This document shows positions 10,201 to 17,470 of a DNA stretch of 64,000 bases, piece after piece. Each line of letters begins with the position of its first letter. Position 1 is the stretch's first letter. Both the position numbers and the translations under genes were made by a program. The DNA comes from Thermobacillus sp. ZCTH02-B1. Its GTDB lineage: Bacteria; Bacillota; Bacilli; Paenibacillales; Paenibacillaceae. The notes under the pieces are model-generated. The model had not been told where the DNA came from. It made no database searches and saw only the letters and a list, made by a program, of their open reading frames with translations. Location: positions 186,001 through 250,000 of the forward strand of contig NZ_LZRU01000019.1 of the NCBI RefSeq assembly GCF_002159085.1, in the 5' to 3' direction.

Positions 10201-11490
10201 ATGGCGCAGGGCAAATTTATTTCCGTGGGCCGCACGGCCCCATTTGCGCGCTCGCCGCGCGCGCTGGCCGGCCGGGTGCGCGGCGGCGATCCGCACACGT
10301 CCCGGCCCGCGCTCGGCCGGCAGGCGGTATTGCTGCTGGCGGTGCAGGGCATGTTCGCCGCGGCGGGCGCGCTGTCCGGCACGTTCGTGCCGGTCTATCT
10401 GTGGAAAGCCAGCCAGTCCCACGCGGCCGTCGGCTGGTTCGCGCTGGCGCAGCATCTTGCGTCGGGCTGCGCGTTCTGGCTCGCCGGAGCCTGGGTCAAG
10501 CGGCATGACAAGACGATTGCGCTTCGGGCGGGGCTTGCCGCATCGGCCCTTTTTTATCTGGCCGTGCTGCTGCTCGGCGACGCGGCCGCGGGGTGGACGG
10601 CGGCGCTCGGGGCGCTGAACGGGCTGGCCGTCGGCCTGTTCTGGCTGGCTTACAACGTCGTCTATTTCGAGATCACCGACCGCGAGAACCGCGACCGGTT
10701 CAACGGCTGGGCCGGCCTTCTCACGTCGCTCGCCGGAATGGCGGCCCCGTGGCTGTCGGGCACATTCATCACCCTGTCCGGCGGCACCAGGGGATACCGG
10801 ATCGTGTTCGCGACGTCGCTCGCGATGTTCGCGGGCGCGGCGCTGCTCAGCCTGTTTCTGGAGAAGAGGCGAACGGGCGGCGCGTTCGACTGGTCCTACG
10901 GCCTCAGCCAACTGCGGACGAAGGACAACCCGTGGCGCTCCGCCGTGCCGGCACTCGCCGCGCAGGGGCTCCGGGAAGGCGTCTGGCTGTTCCTGCTCGG
11001 ACTGCTCGTCTACTTCGCCACGGGCCGCGAACAGAGCGTGGGCGGCTACAATTTCTGGACCTCGCTCACGGCGCTCGGCTCCTTCTGGCTGGCCGGCCGG
11101 CTGCTGCGCCCCCGCTTCCGGCGCGCGGCCATGCTCGCGGGCGCCGCGGCCGTGTCCGGTCTGCCCGCGATTCTGCTCGCGGACACCGGATACGCGGCGC
11201 TGCTCGCCACCGGCGTCGGCACGGCGCTGTTCATGCCGCTGTACATCATTCCGATGACTTCGGCCGTGTTCGATCTGGTCGGCAGGACGGACGAGGATGT
11301 GGAGCGGCGCGAGGAGCTGATCGTGCTGCGGGAGACCGGGCTTTGCGCGGGAAGGGTGCTCGGCCTGGCGATTTATCTTGCCGTCGTCGCCCGGGAGCAA
11401 TCGCCCGCCGCGCTCGCCTGGCTGCTGCTGGCGGTAGGCGCCGCTCCGCTCGCGGGCTGGCTGTTCATGCGCCGGCAACTGTCGGCCTGA
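10201..11490 (+). CDS. MFS transporter
   Basis: Twelve-helix major facilitator of 429 residues with the inter-helix 2/3 region WVKRHD and symmetrical halves separated near residue 230. Substrate unknown. ATG 10201 is chosen for the GGAGGC ribosome binding site 6 nt upstream; the open frame starts 19 codons earlier. The N-terminal ~40 residues are basic and rich in Arg/Pro/Gly before helix 1. It converges with the CotH gene, and no terminator is obvious in the 114 bp between them. Confidence 0.75.
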   Translation: MAQGKFISVGRTAPFARSPRALAGRVRGGDPHTSRPALGRQAVLLLAVQGMFAAAGALSGTFVPVYLWKASQSHAAVGWFALAQHLASGCAFWLAGAWVKRHDKTIALRAGLAASALFYLAVLLLGDAAAGWTAALGALNGLAVGLFWLAYNVVYFEITDRENRDRFNGWAGLLTSLAGMAAPWLSGTFITLSGGTRGYRIVFATSLAMFAGAALLSLFLEKRRTGGAFDWSYGLSQLRTKDNPWRSAVPALAAQGLREGVWLFLLGLLVYFATGREQSVGGYNFWTSLTALGSFWLAGRLLRPRFRRAAMLAGAAAVSGLPAILLADTGYAALLATGVGTALFMPLYIIPMTSAVFDLVGRTDEDVERREELIVLRETGLCAGRVLGLAIYLAVVAREQSPAALAWLLLAVGAAPLAGWLFMRRQLSA

Positions 11491-11604
11491 CACGGCAGGC
11501 CGTCCGCCGGCGCATCTCCGCCTGCCCGGGCCGCACGCGGCATCGCGCCGGCGCGTTTGCCGGGCCGGGTCCCGCTTTGCCGGTTCCCGGCGTCCGTCCT
11601 GCTT

Positions 11605-12783
11605 TCACAGCGCCGGCATGTCCGCGCGCCTGCCGCGGATTCCGGGCCGGGCTCCGTTTCGCGGTCCCCGGGTTCCGTTTGGCTTTCCGGGCCGCCCGGC
11701 CGCCGCGACGCGGGCCTGCCCGCCCGTCAGGCGGGCGAGCTCGCGCAGCACGAACGCGCGCCGCTCCCGGATATAGCGGCGGATGATCCGCGGCTCCCTC
11801 AAGAACTCGCGGTAATCGTATTTGCGCGTGTCATCCTCCCGCACGGCCGCCGCAATGTTGTTCATCATCCGGCGGACGACGGGCATCAGCCTGCGCTCGG
11901 TGAAGGGACCGGCCAGCAGCCTGCGGAGCAGCCGGAAATAGCGCTCCCGGTACTCCCGGAAACCGAGCAGCTTCGCGGTCAGCGTGTTGTACCCCGTGAT
12001 CCGCACCTGGCTGGCCGGACAGATCTCCCCGTAGCAGTTCCTTCCCCAGGTCCCCTCGTAATCCCACGGCAGCATGCGGTATTTCCCCGAAGGCAGATGC
12101 TCGTAGAGCGCGTAGTTTTGCTCGAATCCGTCGTAATTGCCGGTCAGGACGGCGCCCGCCAGCCATTTCAGATAGTGGTCGACGTCCACGCGGCGGGCGA
12201 GCAGCCGCTTCAGCGCGGCACCCTTGAGCCGGTTCAGATCGCGGATGAACGCTTCCAGCCGCTCTCTGGCGGCTTCGCCTCCGGCCACCAGCTCGTAGCC
12301 TTCGAACAGCGAGCGCTTCGGGTTTCCGGTTTCGGGCGATTCCAGCCCGAAGTGGGCGCTGTCGTTCGCGGCGTACATGATGGAGCGGTACCGGATGTTC
12401 CGCGCGCGGAAGAATGCGGGCACGACCGCCTCGATCTCGAGATAGACGCCGAGCGGACGATCGTTGACATACAGGAGGCAGTGGGTCGTCTTCGGAGCCG
12501 GCAGGCCGATCAGATTGAAAAAATAGAACGAAAGCGCGTTGCGGATGAGCGACGGATCGTCGTATTCGGCGTTCCAGTGGAACGTGTGGCCGCCCGTGAC
12601 GCGAAGCTCGTAGGACGGCTTGGGATAGCTCCGGGTGTGGCCGCCGCGGATTTTCAACCTGGCGGGAATGTTGCCGTCGACGAGCACATCCGCTTCAAGG
12701 TCGTCCCAAGGATTGCGGTGCAGTGCCTCCCACCAGGCGGGGTCGACGCGGAGGCGCCGGCTGGGCAGGGATGCGGATGGCAT
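11605..12783 (-). CDS. cotH: CotH family spore-coat protein kinase
   Basis: Atypical protein kinase of the CotH family, which in Bacillus phosphorylates CotB and CotG during outer-coat assembly. Visible family features: the KIRGGHTRSYPKPSYELR nucleotide-site segment, CLLYVNDRPLGVYLEIE, and the YRMLPWDYEGTWG segment carrying the expected metal-binding Asp. The start is set at the ATG at 12783 (MPSASL...), 9 nt after CGGGAGG; another ATG at 12789 is only 3 nt from it. This gives 392 residues. The C-terminal ~35 residues are Gly/Arg/Pro-rich. It lies 111 bp downstream of an RTxG-repeat coat-like protein and opposite a CotB homologue, so kinase and candidate substrates are side by side. Confidence 0.85.
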   Translation of the reverse strand: MPSASLPSRRLRVDPAWWEALHRNPWDDLEADVLVDGNIPARLKIRGGHTRSYPKPSYELRVTGGHTFHWNAEYDDPSLIRNALSFYFFNLIGLPAPKTTHCLLYVNDRPLGVYLEIEAVVPAFFRARNIRYRSIMYAANDSAHFGLESPETGNPKRSLFEGYELVAGGEAARERLEAFIRDLNRLKGAALKRLLARRVDVDHYLKWLAGAVLTGNYDGFEQNYALYEHLPSGKYRMLPWDYEGTWGRNCYGEICPASQVRITGYNTLTAKLLGFREYRERYFRLLRRLLAGPFTERRLMPVVRRMMNNIAAAVREDDTRKYDYREFLREPRIIRRYIRERRAFVLRELARLTGGQARVAAAGRPGKPNGTRGPRNGARPGIRGRRADMPAL

Positions 12784-12828
12784 GGACATCGTCCTCCCGG
12801 CATGCGTTCGTGCGGTCCGAACATGATG

Positions 12829-12856
12829 AAAGCCTATCGTCATGCGACGATAGGCT
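12829..12856 (-). terminator. Intercistronic hairpin upstream of cotH
   Basis: Ten-bp stem AGCCTATCGT / ACGATAGGCT with a 6-nt loop, followed on the minus strand by TTTC. It lies between the RTxG-repeat gene and cotH. The short T run suggests an attenuating or mRNA-processing hairpin that could lower cotH expression relative to the upstream gene. Confidence 0.45.
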
Positions 12857-12894
12857 ATTCTCATTGTTACGCTATGCTGCCGGGGCCGTCCCGG

Positions 12895-13446
12895 TCACCT
12901 CCGCCGTTTGCCGGGAGCGGTGATATACCAGCCGTCCGGCCAGTAGCTCCCCGTATACGGCCAGTCGGTCCCGCGGACCGCCGGCCGGCCGCGCGTTGGA
13001 GCGCCGGCTTCGCCTCCGTCTCCGGCCCCCGATTCGCCGGTTCCCTGATCCTGATCGCCGGCGCGAAGACCGAGCGTGCGCTGACCCGCCGTCCGTCCGG
13101 GCGTGCGGCCGCGCGTGCGACGACCCGCTGTCCGTCCCGGCGTGCGGCCGCGCGTGCGACGTCCGGGTGTGCGTCCTTCGGCGGCGGGTTCAACGGCGGT
13201 GTTTCCGCCCGCGTTGCGCTGACCCGCCGTCCGTTGCCCGGGCGTCCGCAGTCCGGCGGTTCGCTGTCCGGGCGTGCGGCCGGCCGTACGCTGACCCGCC
13301 GTCCGTCCGGGCGTACGTCCTTGTGTGCGTTGACCCGCCGTCCGTCCGGGCGTACGTCCCTGTGTGCGTTGACCCGCTGTCCGTTGCCCGGGTGTCCGCG
13401 GTCCACGCGTCCGCCGGCCCTCGCCATTGGTTTGTCTGTCCGGCAT
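12895..13446 (-). CDS. RTxG-repeat basic protein, probable spore-coat CotH substrate
   Basis: A 183-residue, very basic low-complexity protein built of RTxG units (RTPG, RTAG, RTQG, RTRG): about 14 in one block (roughly residues 10-85) and 8 in a second (roughly 95-135), then an acidic GDQDQGTGESGAGDGGE linker and an aromatic C-terminus YWPDGWYITAPGKRRR. CotG of Bacillus is likewise a short, basic, tandem-repeat coat protein phosphorylated by CotH, but on serine; here the repeats carry threonine. ATG 13446 has a near-perfect AAGGAGGGA upstream. First gene of a transcript ending with cotH. The coat role and phosphorylation are inferred from neighbours and composition. Confidence 0.65.
   Translation of the reverse strand: MPDRQTNGEGRRTRGPRTPGQRTAGQRTQGRTPGRTAGQRTQGRTPGRTAGQRTAGRTPGQRTAGLRTPGQRTAGQRNAGGNTAVEPAAEGRTPGRRTRGRTPGRTAGRRTRGRTPGRTAGQRTLGLRAGDQDQGTGESGAGDGGEAGAPTRGRPAVRGTDWPYTGSYWPDGWYITAPGKRRR
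13075..13420 (-). repeat. Short tandem repeats encoding RTxG units
   Basis: DNA-level repetition of 12-27 nt units (variants of CGGACGGCGGGTCAGCG on the minus strand) inside the basic coat-like gene. The units keep the reading frame, as expected for slippage-driven copy-number change within a coding sequence. Confidence 0.8.
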
Positions 13447-13472
13447 GCAGATCCCTCCTTCTTGCCGTGAGC

Positions 13473-13486
13473 TAATACAAGCTATG
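13473..13486 (-). promoter_or_regulatory. Candidate sporulation promoter element (minus)
   Basis: CATAGCTTGTATTA on the minus strand, about 27 bp before the RTxG-repeat gene start. The same sequence with one extra A occurs at 13569-13583 facing the CotB gene. Both begin with CATA, as in sigma-K/E/G-type -10 elements. The sigma factor is inferred, not proven. Confidence 0.45.
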
Positions 13487-13568
13487 ACCGCACCGTCCGG
13501 TCGGACTGGCCTTGAACACAATTTGACGCGAAATGGTTGTTCAACCAGTACCGCTTGTCAACCGGCCA

Positions 13569-13583
13569 CATAAGCTTGTATTA
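13569..13583 (+). promoter_or_regulatory. Candidate sporulation promoter element (plus)
   Basis: CATAAGCTTGTATTA, near-identical to the divergent minus-strand motif at 13473-13486 and positioned upstream of cotB. A TTGTCA at 13555-13560 could alternatively serve as a vegetative -35. The remaining bases of this ~270-bp divergent region show nothing else I can name. Confidence 0.45.
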
Positions 13584-13718
13584 CATTTAATCCTTCATGA
13601 CGCCAGACAGGGGACAAGGACAGGAGGGATGTCCGCACTTACCGGATCGAAGGAGGGTGGCATTCGTTCGACTGTCCGGAATCCACGCGTCCACAAGTCT
13701 TTAATGGAGGGATGAAGC

Positions 13719-14384
13719 ATGTTCTATCCGATGTTCCGTTACGGCGGGCATCATGTCAGCTACCTGCTGTCGTTCATCGGCAAGACCATCAAGATCAACC
13801 GCGGCGGTCCGGAATCGATTGTCGGCAAGCTGATCGCCGTGCATGCCGATTACATCGTGCTGCTCACGAAGGACGGCGTCGTCTATGTGAACACGCACCA
13901 CATCAAGAGCATCACGGAGGGCAAGACGAACCAATCGATCGGGCGCACCATCGGCCGGACGGGGTATATCGTGGCACACAGCTTCCATGACGTCCTCCGC
14001 CGGCTGACAAAGCATTTCGTGCAGATCAACCAGGGCGGTCCCGAAAAGGTGACCGGCTTCATCGTCGAGGTCGGACCCGACACGCTGCTGCTCGTCTCCG
14101 GCAAGGAGGTCATCCGCATTCCGCTGTTCCATATCCGGACGGTGAGCCTGGCGCGGCGGGACGGCAGCGACGACAAGTCCAAAGACGACAGCCAGCGTTC
14201 GCAGGGTCAACGTTCGGGCGGCCGGGATTCCGGCAGCGGCAGCGGATCGCAGGCCAGCCGGGGGCGCCAGGCGAGCCGGGGACAACAGGGCAGCAAGGGG
14301 CGTCACGGCAGCCGCGGCGCCGGCGCGGGGGCGGCGCCGGCCACAAGCGATAATGCGGCGGTGACGATTTCGGCGCCGCTTTGA
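13719..14384 (+). CDS. cotB: CotB-like spore coat protein
   Basis: A 221-residue homologue of CotB. Two tandem Sm-like beta repeats carry the family signature GGPE: residues ~20-68 (INRGGPESIVGKL...HHIKSI) and ~100-147 (INQGGPEKVTGF...FHIRTV). The C-terminal tail (about 150-205) is rich in Ser/Gly/Arg/Gln (SQRSQGQRSGG, SGSGSGSQASRGRQ), the counterpart of the serine-rich tail that CotH phosphorylates in Bacillus CotB. GGAGGG 8 nt upstream of the ATG. Divergent from the RTxG-repeat gene and cotH. Confidence 0.85.
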   Translation: MFYPMFRYGGHHVSYLLSFIGKTIKINRGGPESIVGKLIAVHADYIVLLTKDGVVYVNTHHIKSITEGKTNQSIGRTIGRTGYIVAHSFHDVLRRLTKHFVQINQGGPEKVTGFIVEVGPDTLLLVSGKEVIRIPLFHIRTVSLARRDGSDDKSKDDSQRSQGQRSGGRDSGSGSGSQASRGRQASRGQQGSKGRHGSRGAGAGAAPATSDNAAVTISAPL

Positions 14385-14490
14385 TTCGGCGCAAGCGATA
14401 TCGCATTTCCGCCAACATCGGCATTTCTCGGTTTCATCATCATCCATTTCGGGCCGGCCCGTCGGCCGGCCCCGCAAGGGGGGAATCCGC

Positions 14491-14643
14491 ATGATCACGG
14501 CTCTGCTCATCATCCTGGCGGGCATTCCGCTGTACGCGCTGATGAAGCTGCCCGCGGACAGCAGACCCGAACCGGCCGCCGCCGCGCTCCGGGCGGATCG
14601 ACTGGAACTCGCCGTCCCGAGCGAGGCGCGCGATCATGCATGA
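14491..14643 (+). CDS. 50-residue membrane peptide in the coat operon
   Basis: Short ORF with AAGGGGGGA 7-8 nt upstream of its ATG. It encodes one N-terminal membrane helix (ITALLIILAGIPLYALM) and a charged C-terminal tail. Its stop overlaps the ATG (14636) of the following transporter, so the two are probably translationally coupled. A GC-rich hairpin (GGGCCGGC/GCCGGCCC, ~14453-14474) sits just before its ribosome binding site. No known family recognised. Confidence 0.55.
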   Translation: MITALLIILAGIPLYALMKLPADSRPEPAAAALRADRLELAVPSEARDHA

Positions 14644-16060
14644 GATTCAGACGTACAGCGCGTATGCGATCTTCGTCGCCACCATCACCCTGCTCATCTG
14701 GCGGCCGAAGGGGATGAGCGAGGCGTATCCGGCGGCCGGCGGTGCGCTGGCCCTGCTCCTGATCGGCATCGTCAAGCCGCAGGAGATCGGCGAGGTGTTC
14801 GGGATCGTCAGCGGTGCCGTCGTCACCATCCTGTGCACGATCGTCATGTCGATCGTATTGGACAGCATCGGCTTTTTCCGGTGGTCGGCGTACAATGTGA
14901 TCCGGTATGCGCGCGGCTCCGGCATAAGGCTCTACTGGGTCATCATGGCGCTGTGCTTCCTGATGACCCTGTTTTTTAACAACGACGGCAGCATCCTGAT
15001 CACGACGCCGATCATCATCCAGGTCGCAAGGCTGCTCAGGCTCAAGGTCCACCAGCAGATTCCCTACCTGATCGGCGGCGCGATGGTCGCGACGGCCGCG
15101 AGCGCGCCAATCGGGGTCAGCAATCTTGCGAACCTGATCGCGCTGAGGATCGTCGGTCTCGACCTGAACACGTACGCCTTGCTGATGATTCCGCCGTCGT
15201 TGGCCGGCATCGCGGTCATCGCCCTGGTGCTGCTTCTCATCCATTGGCGCGCGATCCCGAAGCGCATCGCCGTGCTGCCGGAGGGAAGCAGGCAGGCGGG
15301 CGGCGCACACGAAGACGGCAACTTGATCGATCCGCGTGCCGCCGCCGGCAGATGGCTTCCCGAATCGGCGATCGAGTCCGGCAGGACGCCGTTCCATCCG
15401 CTTCGCGATGCCGGCGGCGACTTGCCCGACTGGCGCCTCTTCCAGACGTGCATCGCGTTCGTCGTGCTGATCCGCGCGTCCCTCTTCGCCGGAGAGGCGG
15501 TCGGCATCCCGATCGAATGGATCGCGGTTGCCGGTGCGGCGTCGCTTATTTTTATACGCTGGAGATGGACGGGCATCGGACCTGCGGATCTGATCCGCAA
15601 GACGCCCTGGCATATCCTCCTGTTTGCATTCGGCGTCTACGTCGTCGTCACGGGCATGCGGAACGCGGGGTTGACGGACTGGATCACCGCGCAGGCCGCG
15701 CCGTACATCGCGGCCGGGGGACTCATGTCGATTATGTGGACAGGCGGGTTGCTCACGCTCATGTCAAACCTGATCAACAACCTGCCGTCCGTCATGATCG
15801 GGACGATGGCGCTGACGGACATGGGATTGGACGGGCGCACGCTGCAGATCGCCTATCTGGCGAACATCATCGGCAGCGACGTCGGGTCGCTCTTGACGCC
15901 GCTCGGCACGCTGGCCGCTCTCGTCTGGATGTTCATTCTGAAGCAGCACGGCATCCGCTTCGGATGGGGAGCCTGGGTCCGGACCGCGCTGCTGGTCATT
16001 CCGCCGGGGCTGTTCGTCAGTCTGGCGGCGCTTCATCTCTGGACACAATGGATCGGATAG
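14636..16060 (+). CDS. ArsB/NhaD-superfamily ion transporter
   Basis: A 474-residue membrane protein with about 11-12 helices in the arsenite / Na+:H+ antiporter (ion transporter) superfamily arrangement. Conserved features are the FNNDGSILITTPIIIQVARLL segment and the second-half NLINNLPSVMIGTMAL segment, with paired discontinuous helices. No arsR or arsC adjoins it, so arsenite need not be the substrate. Its position between two CotB-like genes suggests expression during sporulation (inference). Overlaps the preceding small ORF by 8 nt. Confidence 0.75.
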   Translation: MHEIQTYSAYAIFVATITLLIWRPKGMSEAYPAAGGALALLLIGIVKPQEIGEVFGIVSGAVVTILCTIVMSIVLDSIGFFRWSAYNVIRYARGSGIRLYWVIMALCFLMTLFFNNDGSILITTPIIIQVARLLRLKVHQQIPYLIGGAMVATAASAPIGVSNLANLIALRIVGLDLNTYALLMIPPSLAGIAVIALVLLLIHWRAIPKRIAVLPEGSRQAGGAHEDGNLIDPRAAAGRWLPESAIESGRTPFHPLRDAGGDLPDWRLFQTCIAFVVLIRASLFAGEAVGIPIEWIAVAGAASLIFIRWRWTGIGPADLIRKTPWHILLFAFGVYVVVTGMRNAGLTDWITAQAAPYIAAGGLMSIMWTGGLLTLMSNLINNLPSVMIGTMALTDMGLDGRTLQIAYLANIIGSDVGSLLTPLGTLAALVWMFILKQHGIRFGWGAWVRTALLVIPPGLFVSLAALHLWTQWIG

Positions 16061-16076
16061 GAAGGAGGAATGCGGC

Positions 16077-16736
16077 ATGAGCCATCCGCTGACAGGCAAA
16101 CCCGTCGAAGTGGAGCTGTCGGGCAGAGCGGTTCCGGTGCAAGGCGTCCTGCTCGAGACGGGCCCGGACATTCTCGTCATCCGCAGCGAGAGCCGGTATT
16201 ACTATGTTCCGATTGTCCACGTGCAGCAGCTCAGGCCGGGCGATCCGGAAAGCATCTCGGACACGCCCGCCGAACCGCCGTTCGAACCGCAGTCCGAACC
16301 GATTTCGTACCGCAAGGTGCTGCTCAACGCAAAGGGCATGTTCTCGGAGCTGTTCATCACGGGCAGCCAGACGATCCACGGCTATGTGACCAGCGTGATG
16401 AACGACTACTTCGTCTTCTATTCGCCCGTCTACCATTCCGTCGTCGTCTCGCTCGATCATCTCAAATATCTCGTGCCCTATCCGCCGCAGTCGACGCCGT
16501 ACGGCATGTCGCCGGAACAGTTCCCGCTCAAGCCGTCCCCCGTCTCGCTTTCGCGCACGTTCGAACAGCAGGTCCGCAAGCTGATCGGCGAATTCGTCGT
16601 GCTCGACCTCGGCGAGCATCCGAACCGGATCGGCGTGCTGAAGGGGCTGGACGGCGGGCTCCTGGCCATCGCGAACGCATCCGGCCAGACGGTCTACATC
16701 CATTTCAATCACGTCAAGACGATCCATCTGCCGTGA
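16077..16736 (+). CDS. CotB-like triple-repeat (DUF2642-type) protein
   Basis: A 219-residue protein with three degenerate Sm-like beta repeats, each ending in a [DN]HxxxI/L-type strand: ~8-53 (…VPIVHVQQL), ~82-131 (…VVSLDHLKYL) and ~163-218 (…IHFNHVKTI). The pattern matches the N-terminal half of CotB but lacks a Ser-rich tail. A Pro/Glu-rich linker joins repeats 1 and 2. GAAGGAGG precedes the ATG. Likely a spore-coat or spore-envelope component from context. Confidence 0.65.
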   Translation: MSHPLTGKPVEVELSGRAVPVQGVLLETGPDILVIRSESRYYYVPIVHVQQLRPGDPESISDTPAEPPFEPQSEPISYRKVLLNAKGMFSELFITGSQTIHGYVTSVMNDYFVFYSPVYHSVVVSLDHLKYLVPYPPQSTPYGMSPEQFPLKPSPVSLSRTFEQQVRKLIGEFVVLDLGEHPNRIGVLKGLDGGLLAIANASGQTVYIHFNHVKTIHLP

Positions 16737-16772
16737 AGCGGAAGGGCGGTGACGGAGCGCGGCACCGCCGCT

Positions 16773-16808
16773 GGCGAGCCTCGCGCGGCAAGCGGGGGCT
16801 CGCCTTTT
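16773..16808 (+). terminator. Intrinsic terminator of the coat operon
   Basis: GGCGAGCC / GGCTCGCC 8-bp stem with a 16-nt loop, then TTTT, 37 bp after the stop codon. Confidence 0.8.
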
Positions 16809-16894
16809 CGCGTCGTCCGGGTTATACTGGTCATATGGCACATGTTCCCGGGTGACCTTCCAACGGCCGGAATCGCCGGCGGTTATTTTTTTGT

Positions 16895-16924
16895 TTTACA
16901 GAACAAGCGGATTGGGTGTATGAT
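16895..16924 (+). promoter_or_regulatory. Promoter of the Lrp-aminotransferase operon
   Basis: TTTACA (16895-16900), 18-bp spacer, TATGAT (16919-16924), 40 bp before the regulator start. Confidence 0.7.
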
Positions 16925-16963
16925 ATATCATTATCATCCGCTTCGGTCCGGGGAGGGTCTGGA

Positions 16964-17458
16964 ATGGTCGACGGGTTCAAACTCAAAATCCTCGAACTGC
17001 TGAAAGAAGACGCGCGAAGGTCACCGGCGCTCATCGCGACGATGCTCGGCGCCTCGGAGGAGGAAGTGGCGCGGGCGATCGAAGAGCTCGAGCGGGATCA
17101 TGTGATCGTCAAGTACTCGGCGGTCGTGAACTGGAGCAAAGTCGCGGATGACAAGGTGACGGCGCTGATCGAAGTGCAGATCACGCCGGAGCGCGGCCGC
17201 GGCTTCGAAGGCATCGCCGAGCGGATCTATCAATATCCGGAAGTGAAGTCGGTCTTCCTGATGTCGGGGGCCTACGATCTGCTGGTCGAAGTGGAGGGCA
17301 AGACGCTCCAGGACGTCGCATCCTTCGTGTCGAGCAAGCTGTCTCCGATCGACGCCGTGCTGTCGACGAAGACGTTCTTCATTCTGAAAAAATACAAGCA
17401 GGACGGCATCATCTTCGAGGAACGCGAAGGTGATCAGAGGCTCGTCATCTCGCCGTGA
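16964..17458 (+). CDS. Lrp/AsnC family transcriptional regulator (AlaR-like)
   Basis: A 164-residue regulator with an N-terminal winged helix (KLKILELLKEDARRSPALIATMLGASEEEVARAIEELE) and a C-terminal RAM/AsnC ligand-binding domain (about 70-145, containing VFLMSGAYDLLVEVEG). Start ATG 16964 with GGGGAGGG upstream. It sits just before a class I aminotransferase, the same order as yugG-yugH (alaR-alaT) in B. subtilis, where the regulator controls the transaminase. The effector is probably an amino acid such as alanine, by analogy. Confidence 0.85.
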   Translation: MVDGFKLKILELLKEDARRSPALIATMLGASEEEVARAIEELERDHVIVKYSAVVNWSKVADDKVTALIEVQITPERGRGFEGIAERIYQYPEVKSVFLMSGAYDLLVEVEGKTLQDVASFVSSKLSPIDAVLSTKTFFILKKYKQDGIIFEEREGDQRLVISP

Positions 17459-17470
17459 GGAGTGTCGCTT

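Noticed and set aside
13075..13420. Open frames on the plus strand and in another minus-strand frame over the RTxG repeats
   Set aside because: Only the 12895-13446 minus frame has a strong ribosome binding site (AAGGAGGGA) and a non-repetitive, aromatic C-terminus; the others are repeat shadows.
14636..16060. Arsenic resistance operon
   Set aside because: The carrier is ArsB/NhaD-like, but no arsR or arsenate reductase adjoins; the ArsC-like gene at 20683 is 4.6 kb away in another unit and resembles YusI.
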